From: Stratiolaelaps scimitus
Lineage: Eukaryota > Arthropoda > Arachnida > Mesostigmata > Laelapidae
Direction: 5' to 3'
Length of the DNA: 64,000 nt
NCBI GenBank assembly: GCA_019614645.1
Contig: JABWDB010000009.1
Span: 11,101,023-11,165,022 of the forward strand
A model generated the notes under the pieces. It was not told the origin of the DNA. It saw nothing but the letters and a program-made list of their open reading frames with translations, and did no database searches. Shown piece by piece: positions 1 to 11,966 of the stretch; the stretch's first letter is position 1, and every line of letters starts with the position of its first letter. A program made the position numbers and the translations under genes.

Positions 1-593
1 CTCAAGATTCCTATATGAATAAGACGCTATGCCTATTAATTACTGCCTATTCGAAAGGAAACACAACTCGGCAACAGGTGGTTGGTTGTATCATACAATG
101 TCTACTATATAGATGCCAAGCTCACACGGCAAGTGAGGTCTTTTGTCAGAAGTGTACGGATCTCGTTCGACGAACGACACTCGGACCCTGCTCATGACTT
201 CGCGTTCGCAGTTGTGCGTGCGCTCTTACGCCGGCTGTTCCGTCGAGTGGCTCATCGAGCCGATGCGCCAACGAAACTGTTGCGCCTTCCCGTTCGAATG
301 TAGGCAGATCTCTTCTCTCCACTCGAAGGATACCAAGGTTCTTCTCAATATTCGAAAGGTGAAAGGCGAGATTTAGCGCATTGGAAACGCAGCTCGAAGA
401 GGGAAAAAGACCCTTGGCCGATCAGCGAATCGCAACATATTCTAGGCCTAGTTGCCCTGCGAAAGAGGTAGTTTGTGATCGTGCATTTCTTGTAAAAGAC
501 TCTGTTTATAGAAATATTTTTTACATTGATGGAGAGCTAGGGCGCTCGGTCGATCATCCATCCAAGCCTACGCGAGGATAACAGCTTTACATA
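1..593. other. 5' flank of the ACTMAP homolog, no gene seen
   Basis: Only short overlapping open frames without domain-like sequence are present. The stretch presumably holds the promoter and 5' UTR of the gene starting at 594, but no convincing TATA box or splice site could be assigned. Confidence 0.4.
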
Positions 594-1292
594 ATGTCTT
601 CCGGTACGGAAGTTCTGAACTCCCTGCTGCCTCCACACCTTCGGTCCGGTCTGATTCGACATCGGTGGACCCCGGTCCGACCGATTCGTCAGGAAGGACC
701 TCAGTGCGGTCTGGTTGCTTTGACCATGGCGTTGGAGGCGTTGGGACTGCGCGATGACATCGTTTTTGTGGGTCGTGTTTATGGCCAGGCTCGAATTTTC
801 GGCTTTACGACATACGGGGAAATGTTCAGTGCAATAAATCTCAAGCGGCTGGCGGAGAGAATGATCGAGCGCGCCGAAGGTTCGACGATGGTTCGCCTGG
901 CAACATTGAAGATTGATACGTTGATTGGCGCTTTGGATCGCGGCGAACTGGCCCTGCTGGCGTACGACGCAGCCGACGAAGATGGCCAAGCGCCATGTTT
1001 CCGCAAAGGAATGGGAGCCCATTGGGCTGTTGTTCACGGCTATGTACAGGTCGTGCTAGACGGTGAGGAGAGTTTCTATTTTCTGGCTAGCCAAGGACGC
1101 TGCGGAAAGGTTGGGGTTTGGCAGGCCGACGATCTCGTCCGCAGCAACCTTCAGCTCATGGAGTTAAACCCGAACTACGAGAGATGCAACATGGTCATTC
1201 CCGAGGAGGGAATCCACTTTGGACTAGCAGACCAATGCCTCCTACTCAGTAAGCAAGCAAGAAACACAGACAATCAAGAGGCAACCTTATAG
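594..1292 (+). CDS. ACTMAP: Actin maturation protease homolog (ACTMAP / C19orf54 / UPF0692 family)
   Basis: A single-exon frame of 232 aa from an ATG at 594. The family is a cysteine protease that removes the acetylated N-terminal residue or residues of newly made actin in the cytosol. The sequence shows the family's active-site block GPQCGLVAL with the candidate nucleophile Cys38, and a second block GAHWAVVHG with candidate His143. Near the C-terminus FLASQGRCGKVGVW followed by SNLQLMELNP matches the conserved end of the family (Gly-Lys, Trp, SN-QL, NP). Length is close to the core of vertebrate proteins but lacks a long proline-rich N-terminal extension, so an upstream exon is possible though none was found. 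The long antisense frame over 537-1037 is a shadow. It is convergent with the large minus-strand gene downstream. Family assignment rests on motif recognition; the enzymatic role is inferred from the family. Confidence 0.87.
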   Translation: MSSGTEVLNSLLPPHLRSGLIRHRWTPVRPIRQEGPQCGLVALTMALEALGLRDDIVFVGRVYGQARIFGFTTYGEMFSAINLKRLAERMIERAEGSTMVRLATLKIDTLIGALDRGELALLAYDAADEDGQAPCFRKGMGAHWAVVHGYVQVVLDGEESFYFLASQGRCGKVGVWQADDLVRSNLQLMELNPNYERCNMVIPEEGIHFGLADQCLLLSKQARNTDNQEATL

Positions 1293-1991
1293 CGGTATAC
1301 GGCATTCATGTTGTACGATAGGAAGTGTTACCGTGAACATTCCAGGTATCCTGAGATAAGGCTTTCGTTGACACAATTTTGCCTTCTCCGTTGTCAGGAG
1401 AACTATCTTAATGCTTGCATCTTCATTCACACTTCAACTGTTCAACATTTTCACCCGACCCCTCGGAAGAACAAAGATTATGCTAAATACTGTATGTATC
1501 TAATAGCACCTGCGTCGTAAGAATACAGGATGATATCTCTAACCTAAGAGCGTTTCCACGTTTAGGACATTGTAATTATTCGAACGTTGTCATGACATGA
1601 TGAGCGGTTTAAGAGGTCGTAATCTTCGCCCACGGGTGCTATGTCATGCTGTCTAATGAGGGGAATGATCGCTTTATCATTGAGGAAGATAGAAAGAGTA
1701 AAAAGATTACTTGTCAGCTAATGACGAAAAGCCCGGCTGGATTTAGTCGGGCGACTTAAAAGGGATTGTAAAGTGAGATAAGTAATATGCTTCGTACAAG
1801 CTAAAGTATATATACAACAATATGCCAACTTATCCTTGACAAATTGTGCATTTTTTGCCTCCCAATGATATTTTGTCTTGGAACAAACTCCGTAATTCAT
1901 AGATAAAGTGTCTTACTTTGTGAATACTCACATGCAATTATTGCATGCGAACAAACTGTGCTGACATGCTTTTGAGTATAAGATCACACTA

Positions 1992-1997
1992 AATAAA
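1992..1997 (+). promoter_or_regulatory. AATAAA poly(A) signal, probable 3' end of the ACTMAP homolog
   Basis: First AATAAA on the plus strand after the stop at 1292, giving a 3' UTR of about 700 nt. It faces the minus-strand AATAAA at 2019-2024. Confidence 0.5.
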
Positions 1998-2018
1998 GAG
2001 TTTAACTGTATTAATTTT

Positions 2019-2024
2019 TTTATT
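2019..2024 (-). promoter_or_regulatory. AATAAA poly(A) signal of the PEP-synthase-like gene
   Basis: On the minus strand an AATAAA lies about 150 nt past the TAA stop at 2178-2176, a normal distance for a short 3' UTR. Confidence 0.6.
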
Positions 2025-2175
2025 TACTAAGAACAGTTCCAGCTAGTGAGTGAAACTCACACCACCACCAACCTCTCCTTCGTGTCTGGTTTTCAAAGTT
2101 TCTGTAACTCTTCATTAATATAGACACAGCTTTCCTTTCAAAAACCTTTCCCATTAAAATGACTTCAAAGTCAAA

Positions 2176-5100
2176 TTAATTGCCATTTTGCTCGCCGTGA
2201 GTAGTCGAGATGAGACCAAGGTTTCCATCCAGCAGAACCTCTTCTCCTGATCGGAACATCTGTGTGGCACCATGGCATCCAACGATTGATGGAAGGCCAT
2301 ATTCACGCGCGACCACAGCACCTAAGCAAATCAATTCAATATTGCACTAGCATGAATCGTCATTCACACCGATATAATTCTGTAATTAATCTGTACATTC
2401 ATTGGCTCGACACATATGTGTAGGTATACGTGTTTCAGGCAACTCACTTATGCGTTTTTTTGCCAGAGCAGTAGCAATACACGAAATGTTCTATACTTAC
2501 AATGAATTTAAAAGAGAATGGATAAAACATGAATAATAGTTACCATGCGAAATAAGACCGCCGAGTTCTGTTACAATGCCGCTGATCAAAGGGAAGTACG
2601 GGCTCCATCCAATGTCCGTTGCATACGTGATTAGCACATCGCCCTATACGAAATGAAACAAAAACACGCACGTACGATATAAATTGCTCGAGAATTGTGC
2701 TTGTTAGGTAATGGTATGTACTGTCATAGTTCAATTAGCGACAGATTAGCGGGTGAACAAAAAAGGCATTATTAATTAATAATAATAATAATAATGACAT
2801 GCCCGTATGATAATTATGACTCATAATTATTAATGCTCACGCGTTTCGTGACATGATGTCTACTTTGGTACGAAGCTGAATTTATGAGAACGGAGTTCTA
2901 TATTATAGGAGCCATGACATAGCCATCTATTCTAATAGGCCCCGTATGGCCATTGTGGTGTTTGCAACAAGTCGGCAAATTCTAATATGGGAACTTTGCT
3001 GAAACGGTATCATCCATAATTGTATGCCTCTTCCATTCACTAGCAGATTTCGACAGGTGCAAACTGCTTGATTTTCCACGGCAAACTCTCTCCGTTATAT
3101 TAGCCGAAGTTTTGTGTGTCGAGCATCATTATCGTGCTCGTCACCCACCGTTTCTCTCAAACGGGAGCGCTTCCTGGGCGAGCCCTCTATGCGATGGGTG
3201 AAAAATAATTATTGGAAGCAATATGAAACTGCTTATCGGCATCCGATCTGAAGTGGTCATACTCGAAAACGCCGATTCCTTTGGCATGTCACAACTAGGT
3301 CAACCTACCTCGTGTGAGTAACTAAATAAAACGTTTTGGGTAGATCATATCGTCCATGATTCGTGTAAAGTTTTCCAGCTGAAAGATTATTGGCTATCAC
3401 CTTTCTGACGTTCGGCAACGGAGGAGAACCTCACACGCAATTCGTGTTCTTGGCTGATTTGCCACGACGTCTCTGCGTGAGTGTTTCGATACTACTCGGA
3501 TCGCTGACCCTCACGGTAGCGATCTGGGCAAATGAGTTGTTCGCGCCAGCTAATCGTAATTGTTGGGCGGCCTTTGACTAAGTTTGCCTAGCCTCCCGCG
3601 TTGTTATCAACTTTTTTTATTTTCTGTAGATGCGTATCGTTATCTTTACCTTTTGGATAAGGTGAGCGTCGGCGAGACGTGTAATAACCCGGGCGGTAGC
3701 CACTACACGGCCTTTTGACACCGGGGTACCCTTCATAGAACGAGCTCCGGATGGAGGCTCTCCTATCTCTTTGCGATTTATCTGTAACATGAAAGAGAGA
3801 GAGAGTCAGGCATGCCAAAAGTGCGAATGCCAAAAATTGGGATTGGTTTCAACTGGTAACTTTGAAACCCTACGATGAATTTCACGTACCTGCTCATTAA
3901 ATTATGTAAAAAAGTCTTATTTTCTAAATCACCCTGAAAAATACAATGTTTAATATGAAACGCCATTAGAAGAAATTGCACCTTTAATAGAAATAAGTAC
4001 CATGCGTTTTTTTGTAAATCTTTAATTCATATTTCAGTTACTGTCATTATTTGAGAGTAATGTTCTCAAATACATCAGACGTTCATCACAAACAACTTAC
4101 CGGTATAAACGGTGGTTCAGCAACATGCTCGGGGTAGATATCCTCAGCAGCCTTGCGTGCGTTCTTCATTCGATTCATCGCCCTTACAATCAGACGTGGA
4201 TTTCTAGATGGGACAAACACGAGACATTATAGGATAGCTGCAGCTATGTACCCTTAGTGGTACGCATGCCAATGGTACGCAAATGTTGTCGATTAATTCA
4301 AACTGCCCCCATGCATTCGATGTCCGGACAGAACCCGCTCCCGCAAAGTGTGTCAGTGACGATTTCCGGTACTCGTTGTCTCTTAGTTCACAAACGATCA
4401 GATAACGATCAGTGATTGAGCCCGAGTGTGCAACTTGCAATCGGAGGAGATAAGCAGGTCCACCGTTGCACATTTTGCATTTAAAGGGGTTGTCCATCTT
4501 ATGAAGCAACGCCGGACGCAGTCGTACCATGGACGTTAAATATTCACTGTGAGTCAGTCGGAAAATTTACTTAGATCATGATGAATGTCGGTGTCAATTT
4601 GGAGAAAATTTCCAACTGCTTCGCACGAGCCGAACCACTCACCTGGTATCGATGAGATCAACCATTTCGCCCGGAGTCAAGAAGAATAATAGATCCTCTT
4701 CGGGGATGCGACCTTCCTTCACCATACGTCGAGCTAAAAGTCGTTCAATAAATTATTCTTGTTTTCTAATCAATCATCACATACGACGCTTGCATTTTCA
4801 CGACCTCTCATGTGTGAAAAGCGCCCATCTATGAAAGTCTCCCAGATATATATATCTAGTCAATGAGCAAATTGGCCAGATCTCTTCGATCGGAGTCCAC
4901 CCTTTGTGACTGTGGGTCATCGGGTCATTGATGTGCGGGCGGATAACGGCTCAAGGGTGTGTCGTTAATTCGCTTTACTAGGGGGTCAAATCCTAGTCTA
5001 GGACTGTACCATTACTGACACCCTAGCATACTCATATGTTAGTCGAGGAGCGATAGAACCAGAGTACGCAGCCACTTCCACCGAACAAGCCAACCATAGG

Positions 5101-8100
5101 AAATATGCAGCCCTAATCGACAAGTACCACTTAACTCCTGTGGACTTCGAAACGTCTGTTAAACTGGGCCAGGGCCCAGTCGTCGGACCTTCTACAGATA
5201 GTTGAGCGGAGAGATTTTCAGTGACTGTAGGGAAAGAGCCTGCACAACGGTTTTAATCGAGTTGTTGCTGGCTATCTGAAAGTGGGAACGCCATTTCTGT
5301 TTGGGAGCACTAAGGCAATTAGTGGGGCAACCTTCGTTTCGGGATATTGCGCTATATCTCTGGCATTAATTTGCCTTATGTTCCATGTGTATAACTATTG
5401 CCGACTTCCTTTATGAGTTAGTGCACATAAGATCGGCAATTTAGCAGCATGACTAGCAGCGTATTCGCATCTTCATTTTTATCAATATGTTATGTTGTCC
5501 TTTTTCCATGACTCTCATCCGAGATGAAGTAAGTTGTAAATTTAAGTTAATCATTACCAACCTACGGTTCGGAGGTTTAGCCGAGTGTTGTGGTTAGACT
5601 TCACGAGTGTGGATTTGCCGCGTTCACGAAGTGCGATTCCTCGTCGAACTCGTTGAAGAATAAATCGCAGCATAAATCTGAAGTGAGGAAGTGGATAAAA
5701 TTAATACAGCATGATTGGTCTGGTGCGATTTATAGACCGGTCAGATTTATCGTTTGACAATTTCGGGGCTGCTGTAAAAGTCATTGTAATTTTTCGAGAA
5801 GGAGGAGTTGGCATTTTAATGACGTATTTATAAATTTGGAATACTCCGAACTTCTACTCAAAATACAAGGAATACGTATAGTGTGTAGATGTCTGTTTTG
5901 CGCCACTGTTGTCATACCTTTTAAACCAGTTGAGTTTAATGCTCATTTTGTCCATGATCTCATCGATCGACAGATGCTCCACCTCCTCGTCCTTGCCTGA
6001 ATCCGTGGATACCATCGACTGTAGCGTCTTCACTACCGTAACAGGTTCCATACCCCATGTGCGTGTCACCAAGTCGAACTGTAATCATCCGCGGCCATAG
6101 TGGGAACGAGAGAAAGACAGAGATTTTATGAGGTTGATATGATACAACAATCACCGATTAGGCCGCGACTTAAAAAAAACAAGGGCGGCAATATGGCAGA
6201 AAAATTCCACGGTAGTTATGTGTTATGTGGAAGGTCTCGTACAACGCCGTACATAACTCTGCTTCACAAAGCATTGTTCGTTGACTAACATTTGTATTTG
6301 AAGAAATATTCTCTTCGCAACTGCGCAATTAGCAATCGCGTTATAGTGACATGTCTACTTTGTGAAGGGAATAATCGAATGCCTTTCGAACCTCATGGAG
6401 ACAGCGATGGCCGTGCTCTTTGAGGAAGTCTCTGAATAGCTTGGCTCCTTGCGTATCGTCGTTCATCAGTGAATTCAATGCAACCTTTGAGTCAAGATTG
6501 ACAAATCTGAAAAGTAGCATTATGTAAATAAAACAACTGATTACATTGAAATGAGTGGATAAATAAAAAAACAACCGAAATATACTCATAGAAACGTAGT
6601 AGCTAGTGTTTCCGATGTTTGCCGTTTTGTACGGCGTGGCCATCTCAGAAAAGTACGTTAATTCTGGCGTGAAACAGGGGGTATCAATAACGGTGGGTGT
6701 ACTATTTATTCCCAGCCCTCAGTTAGTCTGAGTGGTAACTCCTTTACATACTCCTTGCCATGTTCCTTTAGGAGAACGTGTGCTATTTTCTGCAGCGACT
6801 GGGGCACACCGACGCTGACGATGTCGTTACAGGACGCGACAAGAGCGGCGAAGTCTGCAAACACTCGATTTGTCCAGTCTGCGGAGGGAAAAGAGTTACA
6901 TGTGTGGTGTATTACAAGTCAAGCCAGTTACGCCTTCACTTTATCGAAATTAATACATGCGTCTACATAATGCAATTATGCAATGTAGTATTAATTTTTT
7001 CATAATCTTATATCCATTTAATGTCCACGGCTGCGTAAATGTGCATTTTTCAAAAGGCCTGTAACTCGACCGCCAGGGTCGAGTGTATAATAATGCCAAA
7101 AAAAACTCCATCAATCTGCTTATGATTGACATAATAATTGAATACAATTTGACATCTAAGTCCCATAAAAGCAAGGATGCGAATCTACGTCACGTATTAT
7201 TCACGTTTTCCTCGTGTTTAAACAGAGTTCGAATATAGAGGACAATTTTGTGAACATGTATATAAATACACATTGCAGAGGTGTATCGCTAAATAAAAAT
7301 CGCTTTCGGCTAGTTAGTTGGCGTGCCCCGGCAGCAGCCGCGTATACTCACCTCCTTCGGTGTGTGCCAATATGGCAAGAAGGGCCACGTTGTTCAACGA
7401 TCCGTACACGATCGCCTTGACATGCGCATCGCCGCTCTGGAAATACAGAGCAATGTATAAAGATCACCATGTGCTTATTTCATCTGGAACTCTCTTGACT
7501 CGGAGAAGGTTCGCGATTCGTGTATAGGAATCTGCGATATTTATCTAGTGATGTAAAACCTATTGTCGACTGTCATGTTGCGTGCAAGGGGCGTTCTGGT
7601 GCCTCTCGGACATCGTAATTATTGAGAAAGGGACATAGTAGTTATTGAGAGCATTATCTGCTTGCAGTGTACTTAGAATGTCGCAAATCGCTAAATAGCG
7701 CCACTTGCCCATCTACGGATTTCAAACCAGCCGAGATTATTTACGAACGAAGAAATACTACTCACGGTAGACATCACGTCTGGGCTCCTGAGAGTTTCGA
7801 GAAGCATCTCCTTTACCGTGCCACAGTTCGGTACGCGCGAGCGGTATTCATTCACAACGCGTTCCGAATGTTCAATCGCATCGGCGCACTGCCACATGCG
7901 GATGAATGTCTGCGACAATGTGGGCACGCGGGTATTCTAAAACCAAACAGCCAGCCTGGTAAATGTCCACGCTGATGAACGGGAACAGCATATACAGGCA
8001 CACACACACACACACCCTAGTGTATGACATAGTGAGAAATCTGATTAAAAATAGGGTCTCGTAGCTTTGACTCTATTATTATCCATTCATTGTATGGTTA

Positions 8101-11100
8101 AATCGTTGACAGATGCGAACCGTTCTTTTCACATTTCGCATCTGGCATAGTCGATCTGTCAGTGACTGTCGATCTTTGACAGGTGACAATCTGTGTGAGA
8201 AGCGGATGGAAGCTTTAATGAAAGCCGATCAGATTTCTACACAGCAGATAGATATGAAACGAGGCAGAAAGTGAAGGTCTCAATGAGATTGTGTTCCAAC
8301 AACGGCTGATGCTCACCTTACAGAGGTATTTCCTTTTATTATTATTGCTCGTGATCACGATCTCGTCGTCGACGACTCGACCCGACATCGCTATTGAGAA
8401 GCCTTTCGATATCATGTCCTGTTTTGTCATATCTCCCATTGGCTGGAAATCATAGAATCGAGGGGCCGAGGAAGACTTTTATTCATACAGACTTTGCGAC
8501 GTGGTGGTTAGTGTGATCTAACTGAGAATGATTCTTTTAGGAAGAATATCAAAGGAACACAGCTTGTGGCATGCGATGGCCGTGACACTTTATAATAGGG
8601 GGGGGGGGGGGGCGTCTGTCTCATTTGTTGATTATACTGTATGGTGATACTAGTTAGATACCATACAAGTTCTGTTCATGAGTTGAATCAGTCTAACATT
8701 ACCGTTCAACTATTGGCTGCATCGAGATCTGAAATATGAAAACGCGACATTGGCCTTACGGAGAATGTTGTGAAGAAGTTTTGGCTATGATGATGTACGA
8801 AGAGTTCATGTCGCGTAAGAGGGTGGCTTCCGTAATCAAAGCCCTTTGCCTGAGCTTCGAGCCGATCATTGACGAATATCGAGTGGAAAATAGTCAGCGT
8901 CGCTGTTGCCAAACTACCGCCGAACACCTCACTGCAAACACGTCACCAATACGGTTTGGAGAAGATTCGTCAATAAAATAGCTGTGACTTATGGTCCCTG
9001 GGCTAATTTACGGTGAACTGTATACCTTTCCATTTGTAAATATAACCCTATTATATTCTAGAGATTGGTACAGGATACGCCATTATTATTGAGCTACATT
9101 CTTGATTTTGTGAATATAGCCATGTTGAAATAGTCCTAATAAGGTAAGGTGAAGGTATATTGGTTTATTAAAGTAACTGCAATTTCGCTATGCTTAAGTT
9201 GCCTTATAGGTCCTCATCACGCAGCGGCACTCAAACCTGCGGCCTCCGTCTTTCTACAGCCAGAGATTTAGCCATCCAAGCCACCGCGCTGACATTAATA
9301 CAATTAATCCTAGTGATCTTAATCCGCCCACACATATTAATGTCAATAACATACCACAGCTTTCTCCTCCTTCTGCGACGCCTTGCCCACGCTGTGCAGA
9401 GAGGCATCGCCTCCCTTGGGAGTTGACCATGGCGGCCTCAGCCTGACACCCACTTCCCCCGGCTTCGATAATTATTGTACATTTACATCCAAGCCTTGAG
9501 AATCGAATCTCGGATTATATATATATATATATCAATTATTCACTAAAATATTCTTGAAGCGACTTGCCGGAATGGTATCGCTTATCGTTTTTTGAGTGGC
9601 AACCGAAGGCAATGTGTCTCTATTTACTTCCTATTATTGTTCCCACTAAAATGAACGCTGAATCTTACCCGACATTAGCTTTTGAGAATGAGTCGAATTC
9701 ACCGACTAGTCCACAGTCACTCTCATGGAAATATTCGAACTCAGTATCGATGTTATCAACGGACGTGACCGGTCGAGCTTGCAGCATAAACAGCTTTCCC
9801 TGTGATCAAAGTTGTAACCGTAAAACGCTGTTCAGTTTGATGCCACTTCGAACTGATGGGGGGCCTTTGCAATTTCACATGTTTCCTTGGTGAGGCCCTC
9901 GTCGTATGTCGGCTTGCGCAGGTACAAGTGAATTTCGAACTCCCAACTTGTAAATACAAGCTGGGAGTTCGAAATTCACTTGCATTCGGCTGGACTACTA
10001 TCGTATGTGCATTATGTGGTTTAGAACCCTATGATTATTATTATTACTATCGACGACAAATAGGCTTCGAACATTGGAAAACAGAAATTCACCATGAAGG
10101 AATATTCGCTGTGTAACTGCCTGCGTGAAACGAAAAACTCTCATTACCTTATGGAAAGCCCATTCGGTGTCTCGTGGGCTAGCGTACTCGGTTTCCAGCA
10201 GAACACCAACGCTCGCAAGGTGTAGAACCTGATGATCCGTCAGACTTCGTTCCGTTGAGCGATCCTTCATTGTCTTATCTTCTGTGCCATCGCCGCTCTC
10301 TATGGTCATGTGTTATTTTTGTAATTACATATATTCATATGAATTGTACAATTTAACAAATGTATTAGTAAACACGGTGTTATTTGTGGAAGCATGTTAG
10401 CTGGTTTAATTCAGTCGTTGAAATGTGTCAAAGTTATCGTCGAAATTATCGTCCATTAAGGTTGTTGCGTCTCGTTATTGCTGGAACTTGCACTATTGAC
10501 AATATTTTAGATATTTACCTTTCATAAAAGTCGAAAGTTTCTTGGCCCCCAGCTGTACGGATTTGATTTTCAATAGGCGATCTTCATTTCGACTGACGGT
10601 GTACGTGTCAGGGTCAGCCGTTGCTGATACGACACTCTGTCAAAAGTAGAATTGGATAGCATTTGTGAGATTCATCACGACGTTCGTTTTACGGTCTGCA
10701 CGTACTATAGTAATGCTATAATTTCTTTTAGCTGGTTAGTCGTCGTAACCACAAATGTATGCCGTCTATTCCCGAAGATAATAATTGTACTAATTCGTAG
10801 ATATATAATCGTATGAAGGGACCAACCTCGCCGAGTCCGAAGTTGGCTGTAATGGCTAACTGAGTAGGGTCAGCGGTTAACGGTTCCACAGTAAACATTA
10901 CTCCTGAGACCTCAGAGGCTACCATTTGCTGGAGTACAACGCACATTGGCGTGTCTATGACCTGCCCATAACGTCGTTTGTATTGGACAGCGACGAAACC
11001 GAACTGCGAGGCCCAGCATTCGGCAATCGCTCTCCACAAGCTTGACCAGCCCGAAACCCCGAGTATTGTTGTCATTTGTCCTGAAGCAAGCGGTGAACTA

Positions 11101-11934
11101 CGTTATTAATACTATGTTGGCAAGCTGCTATCGGATGCATCAAAGAGCCATTGCTGCAGTGACCGAAATCTAAAGCACAGATGTTCACCCTAGAATACAA
11201 AGAGATAGAGAGGTCACAGCCCCATTTCTTTATTTCGAGGTGCTCTAATTTTATGTCTGATCTTAGGTTTCACGTAGATTTTTTTATTTCTGTTGAAATC
11301 CTAGATAACTTCCTCTGTTAGATACGAGTATTTGTAGTTTGACATTCACTTTGTGAATTTCGGGGCCAGGGAACTTACCTGCGGCCGACATGTCTTCCGA
11401 GTCTTCACCACAGGCAGACGATCTCGCAGCGAATCGAGTGGTTACAGTTGAGGCACCAAAAATCAGCTCTAGTTCTTTACGGATTTCCTCCATGGTAATC
11501 TCGGGCAGAGGGCTGGAGGCTACTACCGCGAAGGTTCTGAAAGAGATTCCGCTTTAGGTTCAATTGCGACAGTGCATCCAGTCTGGTGAGAAAAGTCCCA
11601 TCATAAACAGTACCGACATTCGCTGATCTCAGCGTGAATAGTCAAGAATAAAGCTTAGATCGATGAAAAGCGTGTAGGTAAATTGGGGACTACGAACTTC
11701 TCGCATGCTTTCTGCAGATCCTCGTTTGATGGTTCCGAGCCGCAAAAATCAGTGAGCTCAGCAATCGCCTTCCGAGCAGCTGGAGAGGACGTAAACGAGC
11801 GATAAGCGGTCGTTGTCACACAGACGCCTTGAGGAACCGAGAATCTCTGAAGTAATCAGATTATATTAATTTATTTCATTTCAGTCACCTGTGTCAGGTC
11901 CAGTTACATATATATATATAACAAATTTTTGTTA

Positions 11935-11966
<32 letters not shown>

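Noticed and set aside
537..1037. 166-aa minus-strand open frame
   Set aside because: Antisense shadow of the ACTMAP homolog; its sequence has no domain features.
4890..5010. Possible tRNA-like sequence with GGGGGTCAAATCCTAG
   Set aside because: A B-box-like word alone; no A box at proper spacing and no acceptor stem.
6359..6643. 100-aa minus-strand frame read as one exon
   Set aside because: Only 6506-6359 is exon. The upstream part of the frame cannot be joined in phase on either side, and skipping it joins exon 6878-6752 to 6506-6359 perfectly.
8736..8981. 81-aa plus-strand frame
   Set aside because: Antisense to exon 8931-8760, which carries the NVGEVFGG continuation in the minus strand.
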